Source: an uncultured Ruminococcus sp. (GTDB taxonomy: Bacteria; Bacillota; Clostridia; Oscillospirales; Ruminococcaceae). From it: 36,934 nucleotides of DNA. Made by a program: the position numbers and the translations under genes. The stretch's first letter is position 1. Each line of letters starts with the position of its first letter. Location: assembly GCA_902786965.1 (NCBI GenBank), contig CADAEJ010000018.1:17975-54908 (forward strand). Reading direction: 5' to 3'. The notes beneath the pieces were generated by a model. The model was not told the origin of the DNA and did no database searches. It saw only the letters and a list, made by a program, of their open reading frames with translations. This document shows, piece after piece, positions 1-7,975 of this stretch.

Positions 1-30
1 CTTGCCGAGCGCGCGAAGCGTCAGGGTATT

Positions 31-163
31 CCGCCGTCTGCGGACGGCGGCAAGGGCTCTGCCCTTGACCCGCCAGCCTTTTTTACGAGAAAAGGCTGGG
101 CGAAAAACCTGTCTTGTCTTTGGCAAGTCCATAAAGGTAGTGCAGACCCACAAATACTGATTT
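31..163 (+). repeat. Dispersed multi-hairpin repeat, left copy (inverted relative to 36811-36934)
   Basis: From about 41 to 163 this is a near-identical reverse complement of the last ~124 bases of the window, with only a few substitutions and one small indel. It folds as consecutive hairpins: 31-38 with 43-50 (8 bp, 4-nt loop), 51-57 with 61-67 (7 bp, loop TCT), and 73-82 with 90-99 (10 bp, 7-nt loop). No gene is supported in 1-204. Bases 1-40 probably belong to the same element but cannot be compared because the right copy ends. The sequence directly shows repetition and hairpins; a function is unknown. Confidence 0.85.
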
Positions 164-170
164 GTCAATA

Positions 171-202
171 AAAAAGACTTGGAAGAGATCCAAGTCTTTT
201 TT
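171..202 (-). terminator. Bidirectional intrinsic terminator
   Basis: A perfect 13-bp stem pairs 171-183 with 189-201 around the 5-nt loop AGAGA. The stem has A-runs on its left and T-runs on its right, so it can terminate in either direction. It lies directly after the stop codon (205-207) of the minus-strand gene. Confidence 0.85.
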
Positions 203-204
203 CA

Positions 205-897
205 TTATCTTTTCTTTTTACGTTTTTCTTTGATAGCCGCCAGCGGATCGCCGAACTTTGCTTTCTGCTGGTCATAATCCATATCAAGCGGCTTTCTGCT
301 GCTTTTGGTCATTGCGGCGCTCATCTTCTGCATCAGCAGGTTCTGTTCAAGCAGCGCGACTGCGTCCTCGCAGGTCTCCGCCTCGCCGTTTTGCAGATAC
401 TCTTTGATCGTGCCGATGTTGTCGATATAATCGGGCGAAAGGAAATCAAGTCTTGATTCAAGCCCTTTTTTGTAGTCATCGCGCTGTTTTTCTATCTGCT
501 TTGTACGCTTGTCGAGCAGGTCTATCTGTTCCTTGATGCCGTTATTGACATCGACCTGTTCTTCCTGTGCGGCTTTGAGCTTTGCGTTGATTATCATTAT
601 CGAAACGACAATGCCGATGACAAACACCAAACAGCCGATAATGCCCGCAATTATCAGTTTAGTAAATATCAGACACACCAAAAACGCCGCCGCCGCAGCG
701 ATCGCAGCAATGCCGATACCGCGCAGCATCTTGCTCTTTTTCTCAAAGAGTCTTTCAACATAAGCGCTGTCGTGGATATACGTTTTGAGATACTCTTTAT
801 TCTGTTTATTGACTTCAACTGCGTCCTCGAAACCGTAATATCTGTCGATAAGATCGGCGACACGGTTTACGCGGTCGAGTTCTTTCTGGTCAGCCAT
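205..897 (-). CDS. Hypothetical membrane protein with coiled-coil segment
   Basis: A 230-residue protein that I do not recognise. The chosen ATG (897) has AAGGAG about 11 nt upstream; a longer reading frame to 969 would run through the promoter at 958-986, so it is rejected. Residues ~60-80 (Ala/Ile/Leu/Phe-rich) and ~81-103 (Ile/Val/Gly-rich) form two adjacent membrane helices. Residues ~108-150 are charged and heptad-like, suggesting a coiled coil. The C-terminus is strongly basic and ends in KKKR. It has its own promoter and terminator, so it is monocistronic. A membrane-anchored, mostly cytoplasmic protein is inferred; no enzymatic motif is visible. Confidence 0.75.
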   Translation of the reverse strand: MADQKELDRVNRVADLIDRYYGFEDAVEVNKQNKEYLKTYIHDSAYVERLFEKKSKMLRGIGIAAIAAAAAFLVCLIFTKLIIAGIIGCLVFVIGIVVSIMIINAKLKAAQEEQVDVNNGIKEQIDLLDKRTKQIEKQRDDYKKGLESRLDFLSPDYIDNIGTIKEYLQNGEAETCEDAVALLEQNLLMQKMSAAMTKSSRKPLDMDYDQQKAKFGDPLAAIKEKRKKKR

Positions 898-957
898 AAA
901 AAATCGTTCTCCTTTTAGCAAAACGCGTGGACATAATAGCACAAATACACAAATAAT

Positions 958-986
958 AGTATAACACACTCTGCGTTTTTTGTCAA
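958..986 (-). promoter_or_regulatory. Sigma-A promoter for the 205-897 gene
   Basis: On the minus strand, TTGACA (986-981) and TATACT (963-958) are separated by exactly 17 bp. The -10 is preceded by TGT, giving an extended -10. It lies about 60 bp upstream of the gene's ATG. Confidence 0.8.
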
Positions 987-1014
987 CGCATCTTCAGTCT
1001 ATGCGGAAAAACAG

Positions 1015-1563
1015 TTATTTGTTTTCGTTTGTGGTCATAGTGATATTGGCTTTTTTCTGCTCTGCCTCTATCTTCTCCATCTGCTCGATGATATTCTTCT
1101 TTATCTCTGCGACAAAAGCCTTTGCAAACGGCAGGTTGTGTGTGAAGGGGTTGATAACGAAGCCGTCAACGTTTGGGAAAGCCTCGATAACGCTTGCAAG
1201 GTCGGGGAAGGTCATAATAAAGCCCTGTGCGCCCTGAGCCTGCTCGTTTCTGAACTTCAGCAGAGACTCGTGGTCGGTGAATGCGGGGATATACTTTTCG
1301 CCCTGCGGATTTTCTACCAGCACAAAGCGAGCCTGCTGGTTCTCGTTAAAGGAAAGTCTGTTATCCTTGCCCTGTGTAAGCTGTGCGTTATCGTTTCTGA
1401 ATGCGGGAACAAAGTATGTCACATCAAAAACGGCTCTGTTCATAACATCGTTCTTGTTGTCGTCGGTGTAGTCTGCGCGCATTCTCTCGATTGCCTTTAC
1501 AAACTCGGAGTTGTCGATGTTTTCAACAGCCTCCTGAAAATTTTCTGCCTTGTATTCTTCCAT
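1015..1563 (-). CDS. SseB N-terminal domain family protein
   Basis: A 182-residue protein resembling the SseB N-terminal domain (enhanced serine sensitivity family). Visible hallmarks are the F-x-P-A-F strand near residue 52, F-x-L-V-E-N, the conserved PAFTDHESLLKF block around residues 92-103, and GFVINPF near residue 134. SseB-domain proteins are widespread in Firmicutes and Actinobacteria, often as immunity or regulatory proteins of unknown molecular role. The last ~35 residues are a charged helix outside the domain. The ATG has AAAGGAG 10 nt upstream, lying at the end of the upstream glycosyltransferase gene, with 5 nt between stop and start, so the two are cotranscribed. No link between their functions is evident. 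Confidence 0.7.
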   Translation of the reverse strand: MEEYKAENFQEAVENIDNSEFVKAIERMRADYTDDNKNDVMNRAVFDVTYFVPAFRNDNAQLTQGKDNRLSFNENQQARFVLVENPQGEKYIPAFTDHESLLKFRNEQAQGAQGFIMTFPDLASVIEAFPNVDGFVINPFTHNLPFAKAFVAEIKKNIIEQMEKIEAEQKKANITMTTNENK

Positions 1564-1568
1564 GGTTT

Positions 1569-2522
1569 TCAGTCTCCTTTTTCCTCTAAATTGGTTTCGA
1601 TTATAAACTTAGGCCGAGCCTTTGTTTCAAGATATATCTTGCCGATGTATTCGCCTATGATCCCTATCGACAGAAGCTGAAGTCCGCCGATAGCCCAGAT
1701 GGATATAACTATCGTTGACCACCCCGGGACAGCGTTGCCTATCGCCCAGGTGATAAGGAACCTTATCAGCATGATTATTGACACGAAAAAGATGAAAAAT
1801 CCCAGAAACGTGATGAATCTTATCGGCTTTACCGAAAGCGAGGTGATGCCCTCGATAGCAAAGCCTATCATCTTTTTCAGCGGATACTTTGATTCGCCCG
1901 CCTGACGCTCGTTGCGAACGTAGGTCACGATGTCTGACTTAAAGCCGACCATCGGCACAAGTCCGCGCAAAAAGAGGTTGACCTCCTTGAACTCCATAAG
2001 AGCCTCGACAGCGCGCTTTGACATAAGGCGATAATCGGCATGGTTGTAGGTTATCTCCACACCCATGCGTGAGAGCAATTTATAGTAGCCCTGTGCTGTT
2101 CCGCGCTTGAATTTGGTATCCTTTTCGCGCGAGCTTCTTACGCCGTAGACTATCTCGCACCCCTGGGCGCGCTTTTCAAGAAAGCCGTCTACCGCGTTGA
2201 TATCGTCCTGCAGGTCTGCGTCCATAGAGATGATTATATCGGCGTAGTTTACTGCCGTGTACATACCCGCAAGCAGAGCGTTCTGATGTCCCTTGTTGCG
2301 CGACAGCTTGACACCTGTAAAAAACGGTATCGAGTGGAGCTTCTGTATTATCTCCCACGTTTTATCCTTTGAGCCGTCGTCAACGAACATCACCTTGCTG
2401 TCGGGGTGGATCTTGCCTTCATCGACCAGCGTCTGCATTTTTTCAAGCAGAGCCTTTGCGGTTATGGGGAGCATCTCCTCCTCGTTGTAGCAGGGTATAA
2501 CGATATAGAGTTTCTCAAGCAT
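1569..2522 (-). CDS. GtrB/DPM1-type polyprenyl-phosphate glycosyltransferase (GT2)
   Basis: A 317-residue family 2 glycosyltransferase. The GT-A domain shows IPCYNEEEMLP near residue 8, the nucleotide-binding DDGSKDKTWE near 49-58, and the metal-binding DADLQDD near 100. Around residues 228-290 are two long hydrophobic helices (FITFLGFFIFFVSIIML and a later WAIGGLQLLSIGIIG segment), typical of GtrB, YkcC and CsbB enzymes that load a sugar from a nucleotide sugar onto undecaprenyl or dolichyl phosphate at the inner membrane face. Length fits (family ~310-330). The donor sugar cannot be read from the sequence. The ATG has AAGGAA 9-10 nt upstream. It lies 27 bp downstream of tatD and is probably in that operon. 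The YfhO protein at 7976 could use a lipid-linked sugar, but that pairing is inference. Confidence 0.88.
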   Translation of the reverse strand: MLEKLYIVIPCYNEEEMLPITAKALLEKMQTLVDEGKIHPDSKVMFVDDGSKDKTWEIIQKLHSIPFFTGVKLSRNKGHQNALLAGMYTAVNYADIIISMDADLQDDINAVDGFLEKRAQGCEIVYGVRSSREKDTKFKRGTAQGYYKLLSRMGVEITYNHADYRLMSKRAVEALMEFKEVNLFLRGLVPMVGFKSDIVTYVRNERQAGESKYPLKKMIGFAIEGITSLSVKPIRFITFLGFFIFFVSIIMLIRFLITWAIGNAVPGWSTIVISIWAIGGLQLLSIGIIGEYIGKIYLETKARPKFIIETNLEEKGD

Positions 2523-2549
2523 TGTTATCGTTCCTTCTTTTTATCTGAC

Positions 2550-3332
2550 TTATTTTATGCCGTACAGCCGTTTGGCGTTCTCGCAGGTCATATCGCACAC
2601 CTGCTGTTCGGTGAGCCCTTTGCGCTCGGCGACCACCTTGACCACCTCGGCGATCATCGGGCTTTCGCACCGCTGACCTCTGTACGGCGGCGGAGCCATA
2701 TACGGACAGTCCGTTTCAAGCAGCAGTCTGTCCATCGGCACCTGCTGCAGGGCTTTGAGCGCCTTTTTTGAATTGCCGAATGCAAGCACGCCCGTAAAGC
2801 CGATATAAAGCCCCATACCAACAGCCTGCGCTGCCATTTCCGCGGAGCCTGAAAAGCAGTGTATTACGCCGCGCGAGCCGTGCTTTTTCAGCAGCTCCAT
2901 AGTATCCTGCGAGGCGTTGCGCGAGTGCACGATAACGGGCAGGTCTTTTTCGTTTGCGAATACGAGCTGTTTTTCAAAGACCTCTATCTCCTTGTCTTTA
3001 TCGTAGCCCTCGTAGTGATAGTCAAGCCCTATCTCACCTATCGCGGTGAGCTTGCCTGTGGCTTTTGCCGCTTCAAAAAGCTCGTTCAGCTTTTGCTCCC
3101 AGTCCTTTGGCAGAATGCTCGCAAACTCGGGGTGAAAGCCGACAGAGGTGTAAAAGTTTTTGTATCTCTTTGCATTTTCGATACCGAAAAGCGCCGAATC
3201 AACATCGGTCGCGGCGTGGTTGACATAGCTGACAGGTGAGCCCTCGCCCAGCACCCTGTCAAGCACCGCCTGTCTGTCATCATCAAACCAGTGGTCATCA
3301 TAATGACAGTGCGAATCAAATATATTGTTCAT
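2550..3332 (-). CDS. tatD: TatD family metal-dependent deoxyribonuclease
   Basis: A 260-residue TIM-barrel hydrolase, the usual TatD length. It shows the N-terminal metal site DSHCHYDD (residues 5-12), EIGLDYHY near residue 95, VIHSRNAS, VIHCFSGS, and the late metal site LLETDCPYMAPPPYRG. TatD enzymes are magnesium-dependent 3'-5' exonucleases and repair or quality-control nucleases. The ATG at 3332 is chosen because AAAGGAA lies 9-10 nt upstream; a longer frame to 3425 reads through the promoter region and adds a non-conserved leader. It is first in an apparent tatD-glycosyltransferase-SseB operon driven by the promoter at 3454-3482. Confidence 0.92.
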   Translation of the reverse strand: MNNIFDSHCHYDDHWFDDDRQAVLDRVLGEGSPVSYVNHAATDVDSALFGIENAKRYKNFYTSVGFHPEFASILPKDWEQKLNELFEAAKATGKLTAIGEIGLDYHYEGYDKDKEIEVFEKQLVFANEKDLPVIVHSRNASQDTMELLKKHGSRGVIHCFSGSAEMAAQAVGMGLYIGFTGVLAFGNSKKALKALQQVPMDRLLLETDCPYMAPPPYRGQRCESPMIAEVVKVVAERKGLTEQQVCDMTCENAKRLYGIK

Positions 3333-3453
3333 TTGCACATTCCTTTCAACGTAATTGAGGGGGGAAGCCCTTCCGACCTCGGCGGGACTATCCTCAACAA
3401 CACAGAGAGTATAACACAAATGCACGGAAAATACTTAATACATAAACATAGTT

Positions 3454-3482
3454 AGTATATCACATTTGCATACATTTGTCAA
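3454..3482 (-). promoter_or_regulatory. Sigma-A promoter of the tatD operon
   Basis: Minus-strand TTGACA (3482-3477) and TATACT (3459-3454) are spaced 17 bp apart, with TGA giving an extended -10. The -35 overlaps the rsmG stop codon. A second extended -10-like sequence (TGTTATACT, -10 hexamer 3413-3408) lies closer to tatD but has no credible -35. Confidence 0.8.
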
Positions 3483-4192
3483 AGGCTCTTTTTCTTTATC
3501 TGCGCCGATGTGCGCGGATACCTGTCGGGTGTTGCGCTGACCTTATCTATTACAACGAGCGTTCTGCCGTCACCGTTTGGCAGGGTATATTCTGTTGTCT
3601 GCGTTATCTTTCCGCCAAGCAGCTTGACTGCGTCCTTTGCCTGCTTTATCTCCTCCTCTGCGCCCGAGCCTTTGAGCGCAAGGAACTTTCCACCGAGAGC
3701 AACAAACGGCAGGCAGTATTCGCACAGGTCAGAGAGGTTCGCCACCGCGCGTGCGGTCGCAAAGTCGAACTTTTCGCGGAACTCGGGGCTGTTGCCGAGA
3801 TCTTCCGCGCGCGAATGTATGCAGGTCGCACCGAGGCTGAGTGAATCTGACAGCTGTGCAAGGAATGTGATCCTTTTTTGCAGGCTGTCAAGCAGAGTTA
3901 TCTTGATATCATCGCGCCAGATCTTGACAGGGCATGACGGAAAGCCCGCGCCCGTGCCGACATCTATCAGCGTGCTTGCCTTGGGTATCTCCACCAGCGA
4001 GAAGGGGTATATGCTGTCAAAAAAGTGCTTGACGGATATGCCCTCGGGATCGGTTATCGCGGTGAGGTTGATCCTTTCGTTCCACTGCACGAGCATTTCG
4101 CTGTACATACCGAGGCGGTACATCTGCTCATCGGTTATCTCAATGCCCGCGTCTGCGAACATTTTTATAAACTTGTCCGATTCGATTATCAT
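3479..4192 (-). CDS. rsmG: 16S rRNA (guanine527-N7)-methyltransferase RsmG
   Basis: A 237-residue RsmG/GidB methyltransferase. It shows the family helix YSEMLVQWNERINLTAITD (residues ~29-47), the H-F-x-DS signature, the SAM-binding LIDVGTGAGFPSCPVKI near residue 76, ITLLDSLQKRITFL, and ATARAVANLSDLCEYCLPF. RsmG methylates N7 of G527 in the 530 loop of 16S rRNA; its loss gives low-level streptomycin resistance in other bacteria. SPSC replaces the more usual PGIP segment after GAGF only in part, so this is a mild variant. The ATG has AAAGGAA about 8 nt upstream. It is downstream of mnmG with 28 bp between, giving the classical mnmE-mnmG-rsmG order. Confidence 0.96.
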   Translation of the reverse strand: MIIESDKFIKMFADAGIEITDEQMYRLGMYSEMLVQWNERINLTAITDPEGISVKHFFDSIYPFSLVEIPKASTLIDVGTGAGFPSCPVKIWRDDIKITLLDSLQKRITFLAQLSDSLSLGATCIHSRAEDLGNSPEFREKFDFATARAVANLSDLCEYCLPFVALGGKFLALKGSGAEEEIKQAKDAVKLLGGKITQTTEYTLPNGDGRTLVVIDKVSATPDRYPRTSAQIKKKSL

Positions 4193-4220
4193 TTAAAGCT
4201 TCCTTTCTGTAAGGGAGTTT

Positions 4221-6104
4221 TCAATTCTGTCTGTTCTTTTGCTCAAGCCACACCAGCAAAACGCCCACATCTGCGGGGTTTACGCCGCTTATGCGGCTCG
4301 CCTGCCCTACCGACAGCGGCTTTATCTTATTGAGCTTTTCGATAGCCTCAAGCCGCAGGCTCGGTACGGTGTTGTAGTCAAGGTCGGCGGGGAGAGCTTT
4401 GCTTTCGAGCTTGCGCATTGCCGCGACCTGTTCAAGCTGTATCTTGATATAGCCGTCATACTTTATTTGCAGCTCGACCTGTTCGGTCACTTCCCTGTCA
4501 AGCTGCGGACGGTTTTTGTCAAACGGCGCGAGAATATCGTAGCTGACGCAGGGACGCTTTATCAGCTGCGAAAGCTTTATGCCGTTGGTAAGCTTATCTG
4601 TACCAAGACCTTCAAGCAGCTCGTTGAGCTTTTCGCTCGGTGCGAGGTTGACGTGGCTGACGCGGTCTATCTCCGCTGCGATAAGCTCATTCTTTTTAAG
4701 AAGATGCTCATACGCCTCGTCACTGACGAGCCCTATGCGGTGTCCCTCGGGGAGCAGGCGTATATCCGCGTTATCCTGCCGCAGCAGCAGACGGTATTCG
4801 CTGCGCGAGGTAAGCATTCTGTACGGGTCGGAGCAGCCCTTTGTCACAAGGTCATCTATCAGCGTGCCGATGTAGCTTGATGCCCTGTCAAGCACCAGCG
4901 GCGGCTCGCCCTTTATTTTCAGCGCCGCGTTGACACCTGCGACAAGTCCCTGTGCGGCGGCTTCCTCGTAGCCCGATGTGCCGTTGAACTGCCCTGCGCC
5001 GTAAAGACCGCTTATGTTTTTGAACTCCAGCGTTGCGAGCAGCTGTGTGGGGTCGCAGCAGTCATACTCGATAGCGTAGGCGTTGCGCATTATCTCAACG
5101 CGCTCCAGCCCCTTTATCGAGTGCAGAAATTGCAGCTGCACAAACTCGGGCAGCGACGAACTCATTCCCTGGAGGTAGTATTCCTCTGTGCCAAGCCCCA
5201 TCGGCTCGATAAAAAGCTGGTGGCGCGGCTTATCGGAAAAGCGCATTATCTTGTCCTCGATAGACGGGCAGTAGCGCGGTCCGATAGCGTGTATGCGCCC
5301 CGAATAGATAGGCGAAAGGTGGATGTTTTCCTTTATTATCCTGTGAGTTTCCTCGTTTGTGTATGCAACATAGCACTTGACGATATTTTTCAGACCGCCC
5401 TTTGTCGAGAATGAAAACGGAACTATCTCATCATCGCCCGACTGCTCCTCAAGCTTGTCAAAGTCTATCGAGCGCTTGTGAACGCGCGCAGGGGTGCCCG
5501 TTTTGAAGCGGCGAATCTCAACGCCTGCATCAGCAAGGCTTTGAGTCAGCTTTTCAGCCGGCTTTACCGAATCCGGTCCGCTTGGGTAGGATACCGCGCC
5601 GACGTGGATAACTCCGCCGAGGTATGTGCCCGTTGCTATTACCGCCGCCTTGCAGCGATAGGTGGTTCCGAGCATTGTCTTAACTCCCGAAACTGCGCCG
5701 CCGTCAAACAGGATATCGGTTATCTCGGCTTGCTTTAAAAACAGGTTTTCCTGCTTTTCTATGATGTTTTTCATAAGGTTATGGTAAGCCACACGGTCTA
5801 TCTGCGCGCGCAGAGAATGTACCGCAGGACCTTTGCCGCGGTTGAGCATACGGCTTTGTATCATCGTCTTGTCCGCTGCCTTGCCCATTTCGCCGCCAAG
5901 AGCATCTATCTCGCGCACGAGGTGCCCCTTTGCAGTGCCGCCTATTGAGGGATTGCAGGGCATATTAGCCACACAGTCAAGGCTTATGGTGAAAAGTGCG
6001 GTCTTTAAGCCAAGGCGCGCCGAAGCAAGCGCAGCCTCGCACCCTGCGTGACCTGCACCCACTATGATGACATCAAAATATTCTGTCTGCTCTGCCTTGT
6101 CCAT
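4221..6104 (-). CDS. mnmG: tRNA uridine 5-carboxymethylaminomethyl modification enzyme MnmG
   Basis: A 627-residue protein, full length for MnmG/GidA (620-630). The FAD dinucleotide fold [19 protein letters not shown] is at residues ~13-31, followed by CNPSIGG near 50 (with the conserved cysteine), GTGTYLGG near 158, and [17 protein letters not shown]. The late [16 protein letters not shown] and C-terminal helical region bind tRNA and MnmE. With MnmE it installs cmnm5 at wobble U34 of tRNAs reading NNA/NNG codons. The ATG has AAAGGAG 11 nt upstream and lies 28 bp downstream of mnmE. The operon pairing puts both subunits of the complex under one promoter. Confidence 0.97.
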   Translation of the reverse strand: MDKAEQTEYFDVIIVGAGHAGCEAALASARLGLKTALFTISLDCVANMPCNPSIGGTAKGHLVREIDALGGEMGKAADKTMIQSRMLNRGKGPAVHSLRAQIDRVAYHNLMKNIIEKQENLFLKQAEITDILFDGGAVSGVKTMLGTTYRCKAAVIATGTYLGGVIHVGAVSYPSGPDSVKPAEKLTQSLADAGVEIRRFKTGTPARVHKRSIDFDKLEEQSGDDEIVPFSFSTKGGLKNIVKCYVAYTNEETHRIIKENIHLSPIYSGRIHAIGPRYCPSIEDKIMRFSDKPRHQLFIEPMGLGTEEYYLQGMSSSLPEFVQLQFLHSIKGLERVEIMRNAYAIEYDCCDPTQLLATLEFKNISGLYGAGQFNGTSGYEEAAAQGLVAGVNAALKIKGEPPLVLDRASSYIGTLIDDLVTKGCSDPYRMLTSRSEYRLLLRQDNADIRLLPEGHRIGLVSDEAYEHLLKKNELIAAEIDRVSHVNLAPSEKLNELLEGLGTDKLTNGIKLSQLIKRPCVSYDILAPFDKNRPQLDREVTEQVELQIKYDGYIKIQLEQVAAMRKLESKALPADLDYNTVPSLRLEAIEKLNKIKPLSVGQASRISGVNPADVGVLLVWLEQKNRQN

Positions 6105-6132
6105 TGTGACCTGTCTCCTTTTATGAAATTGC

Positions 6133-7500
6133 CTATTTACCTACGCAGAATTTTGCGAAAACATTATCAACGACCGCCTCGGTCGCCTTTTCGCCCGTAA
6201 GCTCAAGCAGCGCATCTGCTGCATAATCTATCATCACAGTCACCGCATCGAGAGTCTGTCCCGATTCGAGACTGTCAAGCGCGTTTTTCAGATACACCCG
6301 CGCCGTGTCAACGCAGGTCTTTTGCCTCTCGTTTGCGAATATATCGCTGTCGGCATCGTATGTGCCCGCGCCGAACATCTCCTCGACCGCGTGCTGTATG
6401 CCGTCAAGACCCTCGCCGTTTTTCGCGGATATCTCAAGCACCTCGCCGTATTTTTCAAGCTCTGCCTTGTTCGCCTGCGCTTGCAGATCGCTCTTGTTGA
6501 GTATCAGCAGCTTGTGCTTGTCAAGCTTTGAGATGTATTCAAGCAGCTGCCTGTCCTGCTCGTCAAGCGCCTGAGAGGAGTCAAACACCGCCATTATCAG
6601 CGATGCGCTGTCAAGCCGTTTTTTCGCAAGCTCGACACCCATCTGCTCGACCGTGTCGTTTGTTTCGTGTATCCCTGCGGTGTCCGACAGCTTGAGCATA
6701 ACGCTGCCAAGCTGCGCACTTTCCTGTATAACATCGCGCGTTGTGCCTGCAATATCGGTAACGATAGAGCGCTCAAAGCCAAGCAGCATATTCATCAGCG
6801 CCGATTTGCCGACATTTGGCTTGCCTGCGATGCAGGTATCTATGCCGCTTTTGAAAATAAGTCCCCTGTCATAGTTTTTAAGTATCTTGTCAAGCACGCT
6901 TATCGCGTCCAAAAGGCTGTTTTTCAGCGTCTGAGTTTCGACCTGCGGCAAGTCCTCCTCGGGATAGTCCACCCACGCCGCAAGCTCGCCGAGTATCTCA
7001 ACAAGGCGGTCTGTCAGCCGTTTTATCTGCTCGAAAAGCTTGCCCTGCCGCGCGAGGTTTGCCGAGTTCAGCGCCAATTCCCCCTGCGCGCTGATAGTGT
7101 CCATTACCGCCTCCGCCTGTGTCAGCGAAAGCTTGCCGTTCATAAAGGCGCGCTTTGTGAACTCTCCCCTGTCTGCGAGCTTTGCGCCCGCCGCAAGACA
7201 CAGCCGCAGCACCTTTTTGGTGACGTATATACCGCCGTGACAGCTTATCTCGCAAACGTCCTCACCCGTATATGACCTCGGTGCGCGGAAAACCGTCAGT
7301 ACGCCGTCATCGACAGTCTTTCCCTGTGGATCGGTTATCTTTCCATAGGCGCAGCTGTAGCCTGCCATTGACTGCACGCTCTCACAGCTTTGCGGAGAAA
7401 ACACCGCAGCTGCGATATTTACCGCGTCCTCGCCGCTTATGCGTATCACAGATATACCGCCCTGTGCAAGCGGTGTCGAAACAGCGCAGATAGTAGACAT
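6133..7500 (-). CDS. mnmE: tRNA modification GTPase MnmE
   Basis: A 455-residue protein of normal MnmE length. The N-terminal folate-binding domain includes [19 protein letters not shown] and [19 protein letters not shown]. The inserted G domain has Walker [13 protein letters not shown] (~225), the K-loop region and [11 protein letters not shown], switch [10 protein letters not shown], and NKSD near 335. The C-terminus ends FCVGK, the family's catalytic cysteine motif (usually FCIGK). It partners MnmG in U34 modification. The ATG at 7500 is chosen because GGGAGGT lies 5-6 nt upstream and [10 protein letters not shown] matches the family start. An upstream in-frame ATG at 7560 lies inside the dispersed repeat and is not credible. 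Confidence 0.97.
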   Translation of the reverse strand: MSTICAVSTPLAQGGISVIRISGEDAVNIAAAVFSPQSCESVQSMAGYSCAYGKITDPQGKTVDDGVLTVFRAPRSYTGEDVCEISCHGGIYVTKKVLRLCLAAGAKLADRGEFTKRAFMNGKLSLTQAEAVMDTISAQGELALNSANLARQGKLFEQIKRLTDRLVEILGELAAWVDYPEEDLPQVETQTLKNSLLDAISVLDKILKNYDRGLIFKSGIDTCIAGKPNVGKSALMNMLLGFERSIVTDIAGTTRDVIQESAQLGSVMLKLSDTAGIHETNDTVEQMGVELAKKRLDSASLIMAVFDSSQALDEQDRQLLEYISKLDKHKLLILNKSDLQAQANKAELEKYGEVLEISAKNGEGLDGIQHAVEEMFGAGTYDADSDIFANERQKTCVDTARVYLKNALDSLESGQTLDAVTVMIDYAADALLELTGEKATEAVVDNVFAKFCVGK

Positions 7501-7521
7501 AGCGCACCTCCCTTTAAGCTT

Positions 7522-7745
7522 CTGGGGGAAACCCTTTTGGACGAAGGTCGAGAACGGCAAAGCCGTTCTCTTGGGAGTAACCGTGGTAACGGTTACTCCG
7601 TTATCCCCCGAGAATAACCTTTGGATATTCTCGCAAGCGACCGCAGGTCGCTTTACCCCTATTCCTAAACCTTTTATTGCTTTTTCGCCATCGGGGTAAA
7701 TACCCCGATAACGAAAAAGTAGTTAGAGTTCAAAAAGAGAATCTG
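7522..7745 (+). repeat. Modular hairpin repeat, copy A
   Basis: First of three copies (also near 28546 and 31183), all in the same orientation. Hairpins: H1 7550-7558/7562-7570 (loop AAA); H2 7574-7584/7589-7599 (11 bp, loop GGTA); H3 7609-7619/7623-7633 (11 bp, one mismatch, loop TTT); H4 7636-7642/7646-7652 (loop GCA); H5 7680-7698/7701-7719 (19 bp with two mismatches, loop AA). The right boundary is approximate; the last shared words are GTTAGAG and TTCA-AAAAGAGA near 7722-7741. It lies in the probable 5' leader of mnmE, antisense to the orientation used for naming. No gene is supported in 7501-7975. Confidence 0.88.
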
Positions 7746-7838
7746 AAGAATGATCATTTTCAAACGAATACCGCCAAACACTTAAAAAGAGTTGTGATAT
7801 CCTATAGTCAGCGAGTATCCAGGTTAAAATCACCCAAT

Positions 7839-7867
7839 ATTATACCATATATAATGTGATTTGTAAA
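7839..7867 (-). promoter_or_regulatory. Sigma-A promoter for mnmE-mnmG-rsmG
   Basis: Minus-strand TTTACA (7867-7862) and consensus TATAAT (7844-7839) are spaced 17 bp apart, with TGG forming an extended -10. Transcription would start near 7832, giving a leader of about 330 nt that passes through the whole of repeat copy A before reaching the mnmE start at 7500. Confidence 0.75.
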
Positions 7868-7904
7868 GCAAAGTGCATTTTATTCGGCAAAAGTTCAAAT
7901 ACTG

Positions 7905-7933
7905 TTGAAAATTTCGCGCAAGTGTGCTATACT
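7905..7933 (+). promoter_or_regulatory. Sigma-A promoter for the YfhO-type gene
   Basis: TTGAAA (7905-7910) and TATACT (7928-7933) are spaced 17 bp apart, with TGC giving an extended -10. It diverges from the mnmE promoter, their -35 elements being about 38 bp apart. The gene starts about 43 bp downstream of the -10. Confidence 0.8.
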
Positions 7934-7975
7934 AATTATGTATGTTTAAAATAACGAGAAAAAGGGGTAAGGCTA

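Noticed and set aside
3408-3416. Second extended -10 sequence (TGTTATACT) for tatD.
   Set aside because: No acceptable -35; the consensus promoter at 3454-3482 explains the gene better. Kept as a note only.
3510-4196. Long plus-strand frame over rsmG.
   Set aside because: Shadow of the clearly recognised rsmG on the opposite strand.
7439-7699. Plus-strand frames across repeat copy A and mnmE start (and equivalents in B and C).
   Set aside because: Repeated peptide fragments such as KPFWTKVENGKAVLLG come from translation of the hairpin repeat, have no ribosome site, and lie antisense to mnmE in part.
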